Position numbers and translations under genes: made by a program. Positions 7,195 to 7,785 of a DNA stretch of 7,785 nt are shown here, one piece after another (positions within the stretch are counted from its first letter, which is position 1; each line of letters opens with the position of its first letter). Source of the stretch: an uncultured Clostridia bacterium. Its GTDB lineage: Bacteria > Bacillota > Clostridia > Monoglobales > Monoglobaceae. The notes beneath the pieces were generated by a model that saw only the letters and a list, made by a program, of their open reading frames with translations, was not told the origin of the DNA and made no database searches. The DNA lies in contig CAMCUJ010000061.1 in NCBI GenBank assembly GCA_945878965.1, positions 1 through 7,785 of the forward strand, given 5' to 3'.

Positions 7195-7262
7195 ACAAAG
7201 GTGCCTATCCGAATAATACACAGTCAGTTTTCTAACTGTATTATTCTGATAGACACCTTTGT
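7195..7262 (-). promoter_or_regulatory. Long leader hairpin, probable attenuator of the glutamate synthase operon
   Basis: In the minus-strand transcript, 7262-7248 pairs with 7209-7195 (15 bp with one U-G pair: ACAAAGGUG, U, CUAUC). After one A-G mismatch, GAAUAAUACA (7246-7237) pairs with 7220-7211 (10 bp). GUUAG (7236-7232) then pairs with CUGAC (7227-7223) around an AAAA loop, leaving a 2-nt bulge at 7222-7221. The total is about 30 bp in a 68-nt element. It lies downstream of the promoter and 6 nt before the ribosome binding site. The 3' arm runs into UUUGUUAUUU, a loose U-rich tail, so it may act as a conditional terminator or block translation. No tandem ANTAR hexaloop hairpins were recognised by eye. 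Confidence 0.75.
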
Positions 7263-7300
7263 CTGTAGTTAAATCTATTCTATTTATCTTTAGTATGACT

Positions 7301-7329
7301 ATTATACTCCTATACTTAGTATTTGTCAA
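7301..7329 (-). promoter_or_regulatory. Consensus sigma-A promoter of the glutamate synthase operon
   Basis: On the minus strand TTGACA (7329-7324) and TATAAT (7306-7301) are both perfect consensus boxes separated by 17 bp. The predicted start is an A near 7294, giving a leader of about 120 nt to the amidotransferase ATG that contains the long hairpin. A promoter this strong in front of a stable hairpin suggests that control acts after initiation, or by a repressor. Confidence 0.9.
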
Positions 7330-7337
7330 TACTTTTT

Positions 7338-7368
7338 TCTGAATTTTTTATTTTAAAATCTGAATTTT
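7338..7368 (-). repeat. Two 10-bp direct repeats upstream of the operon promoter
   Basis: TCTGAATTTT on the plus strand (AAAATTCAGA on the minus strand) occurs at 7338-7347 and again at 7359-7368. The 21-bp period is two turns of the DNA helix. The nearer copy ends 8 bp upstream of the -35 box; relative to the predicted start the copies centre near -48 and -69, typical activator positions. They may instead be part of an A-tract UP element in AT-rich DNA. Confidence 0.5.
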
Positions 7369-7385
7369 CGATTTTAATACCCAAA

Positions 7386-7679
7386 TTACATATCATGCTC
7401 AGAAAGAACCTTTGCATCGTGCTGAGGATTGACACGAACAATATTAGACGCCTGAACAAGCTGTGTAATTACATCCGCTCCGTATTGATCGGATAAAATC
7501 TCGGATTCAGCAAAAACCTTTCCGCATACTGTAGAAATGTATTTTGGCGGTAAATGATTTAATGCATATGTAATAATATCAGTTCTGCACTTTTCACAGC
7601 TGCAACAGTTTAAATCATCTATTATCTCATCAAGTTTCTGTTCCGCCAATGTTTCCATGATGTTTTTTATATTGTACAT
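7386..7679 (-). CDS. comFB: ComFB-family small cysteine-rich protein
   Basis: This protein has 97 residues from the ATG at 7679-7677, the normal ComFB size. Characteristic features are a Cys cluster (C25, C26, C28, C31) followed by DIITYALNHLPPKY (34-47) and Cys52, with a mostly helical prediction throughout. Bacillus subtilis ComFB binds zinc through cysteines, and cyanobacterial members have been reported as cyclic dinucleotide receptors; neither property can be shown here. The frame extends upstream to a TTG at 7709, but the AAGGAG site (7692-7697) lies inside that extension. The ATG at 7679 (12-nt spacing) or a TTG at 7682 (9-nt spacing) is therefore more likely. It reads in the same direction as the glutamate synthase cluster but is separated from it by a strong promoter, so it is probably a separate unit. 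No competence genes are visible nearby. Confidence 0.85.
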   Translation of the reverse strand: MYNIKNIMETLAEQKLDEIIDDLNCCSCEKCRTDIITYALNHLPPKYISTVCGKVFAESEILSDQYGADVITQLVQASNIVRVNPQHDAKVLSEHDM

Positions 7680-7731
7680 CAATTTATACAACTCCTTATT
7701 TAGTATCAAAGTTTTTCAATTCTGTATTACA

Positions 7732-7763
7732 GTTCAATAAGGCGCAGAGCGCCGTTATTCAAC
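7732..7763 (-). repeat. Hairpin-forming inverted repeat upstream of the ComFB gene
   Basis: On the minus strand, 7763-7755 (GTTGAATAA) and 7753-7749 (GGCGC) pair with 7745-7741 (GCGCC) and 7740-7732 (TTATTGAAC) around a 3-nt TCT loop. There is one G-G mismatch and one bulged C at 7754, making about 13 pairs with a GC-rich top. No clear T-run follows on either strand, so it is not a standard intrinsic terminator. It could be the processed end of an upstream transcript or a leader element for the ComFB gene. The rest of 7680-7785 shows no gene. Confidence 0.5.
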
Positions 7764-7785
7764 GTTTTCGGTGGGAAAAAGGTAC

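Noticed and set aside
7195..7262. The long inverted repeat as ends of a miniature transposable element
   Set aside because: There is no flanking target duplication, no second copy in the window and no transposase; its place between promoter and ribosome binding site and the U-G pair fit an RNA leader element better.
7353..7377. Inverted repeat TTAAAATC / GATTTTAA as terminator for the ComFB gene
   Set aside because: The 8-bp stem has only one G-C pair, a 9-nt loop and no T-run on the minus strand; it is likely by-product of AT-rich sequence, though transcription of the ComFB gene may end somewhere here.

Overview
The window looks like chromosomal DNA from an anaerobic, fairly low-GC Firmicute, most likely in the Clostridia. 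The basis is the gene set (ANTAR regulator beside a clostridial-type glnA, split ferredoxin-rich glutamate synthase, ComFB-family protein), strong AGGAGG-type ribosome binding sites and AT-rich intergenic DNA. Nothing indicates a phage, insertion sequence, CRISPR array, rRNA or tRNA. Every supported gene is on the minus strand, so transcription runs from high to low coordinates.

In transcription order: a hairpin-forming inverted repeat (7732-7763); a small ComFB-family gene (7679-7386); a regulatory intergenic region (7385-7172) with a consensus sigma-A promoter, two 10-bp direct repeats just upstream of it and a 68-nt near-perfect inverted repeat in the leader; five closely packed genes for a split, archaeal-type glutamate synthase (class II glutamine amidotransferase 7171-6071; ferredoxin-fused FMN synthase 6080-4575; four-cluster ferredoxin 4518-4087; FAD/NAD(P)H oxidoreductase 4074-2842; GXGXG subunit 2845-2120); a 175-bp AT-rich gap with a possible second promoter and a stem-loop; glutamine synthetase glnA (1944-616); and the first 189 codons of an ANTAR RNA-binding regulator (569 to beyond position 1).

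Together the genes encode a complete GS-GOGAT ammonium assimilation pathway. GlnA makes glutamine. The amidotransferase subunit releases its amide ammonia, and the FMN subunit condenses this with 2-oxoglutarate, using electrons that probably pass from NAD(P)H or ferredoxin through the FAD and iron-sulfur subunits. The ANTAR protein, next to glnA, is the obvious candidate for an antitermination regulator of one or both leaders. That link is inferred from gene order and was not read from a recognised ANTAR target motif.

Points that stand out: the 30-bp leader hairpin, helically phased direct repeats at a consensus promoter, a receiver domain without its phosphorylation residues, a glutamine synthetase with substitutions at positions implicated in feedback control, and an extra cysteine inside the synthase cluster motif.
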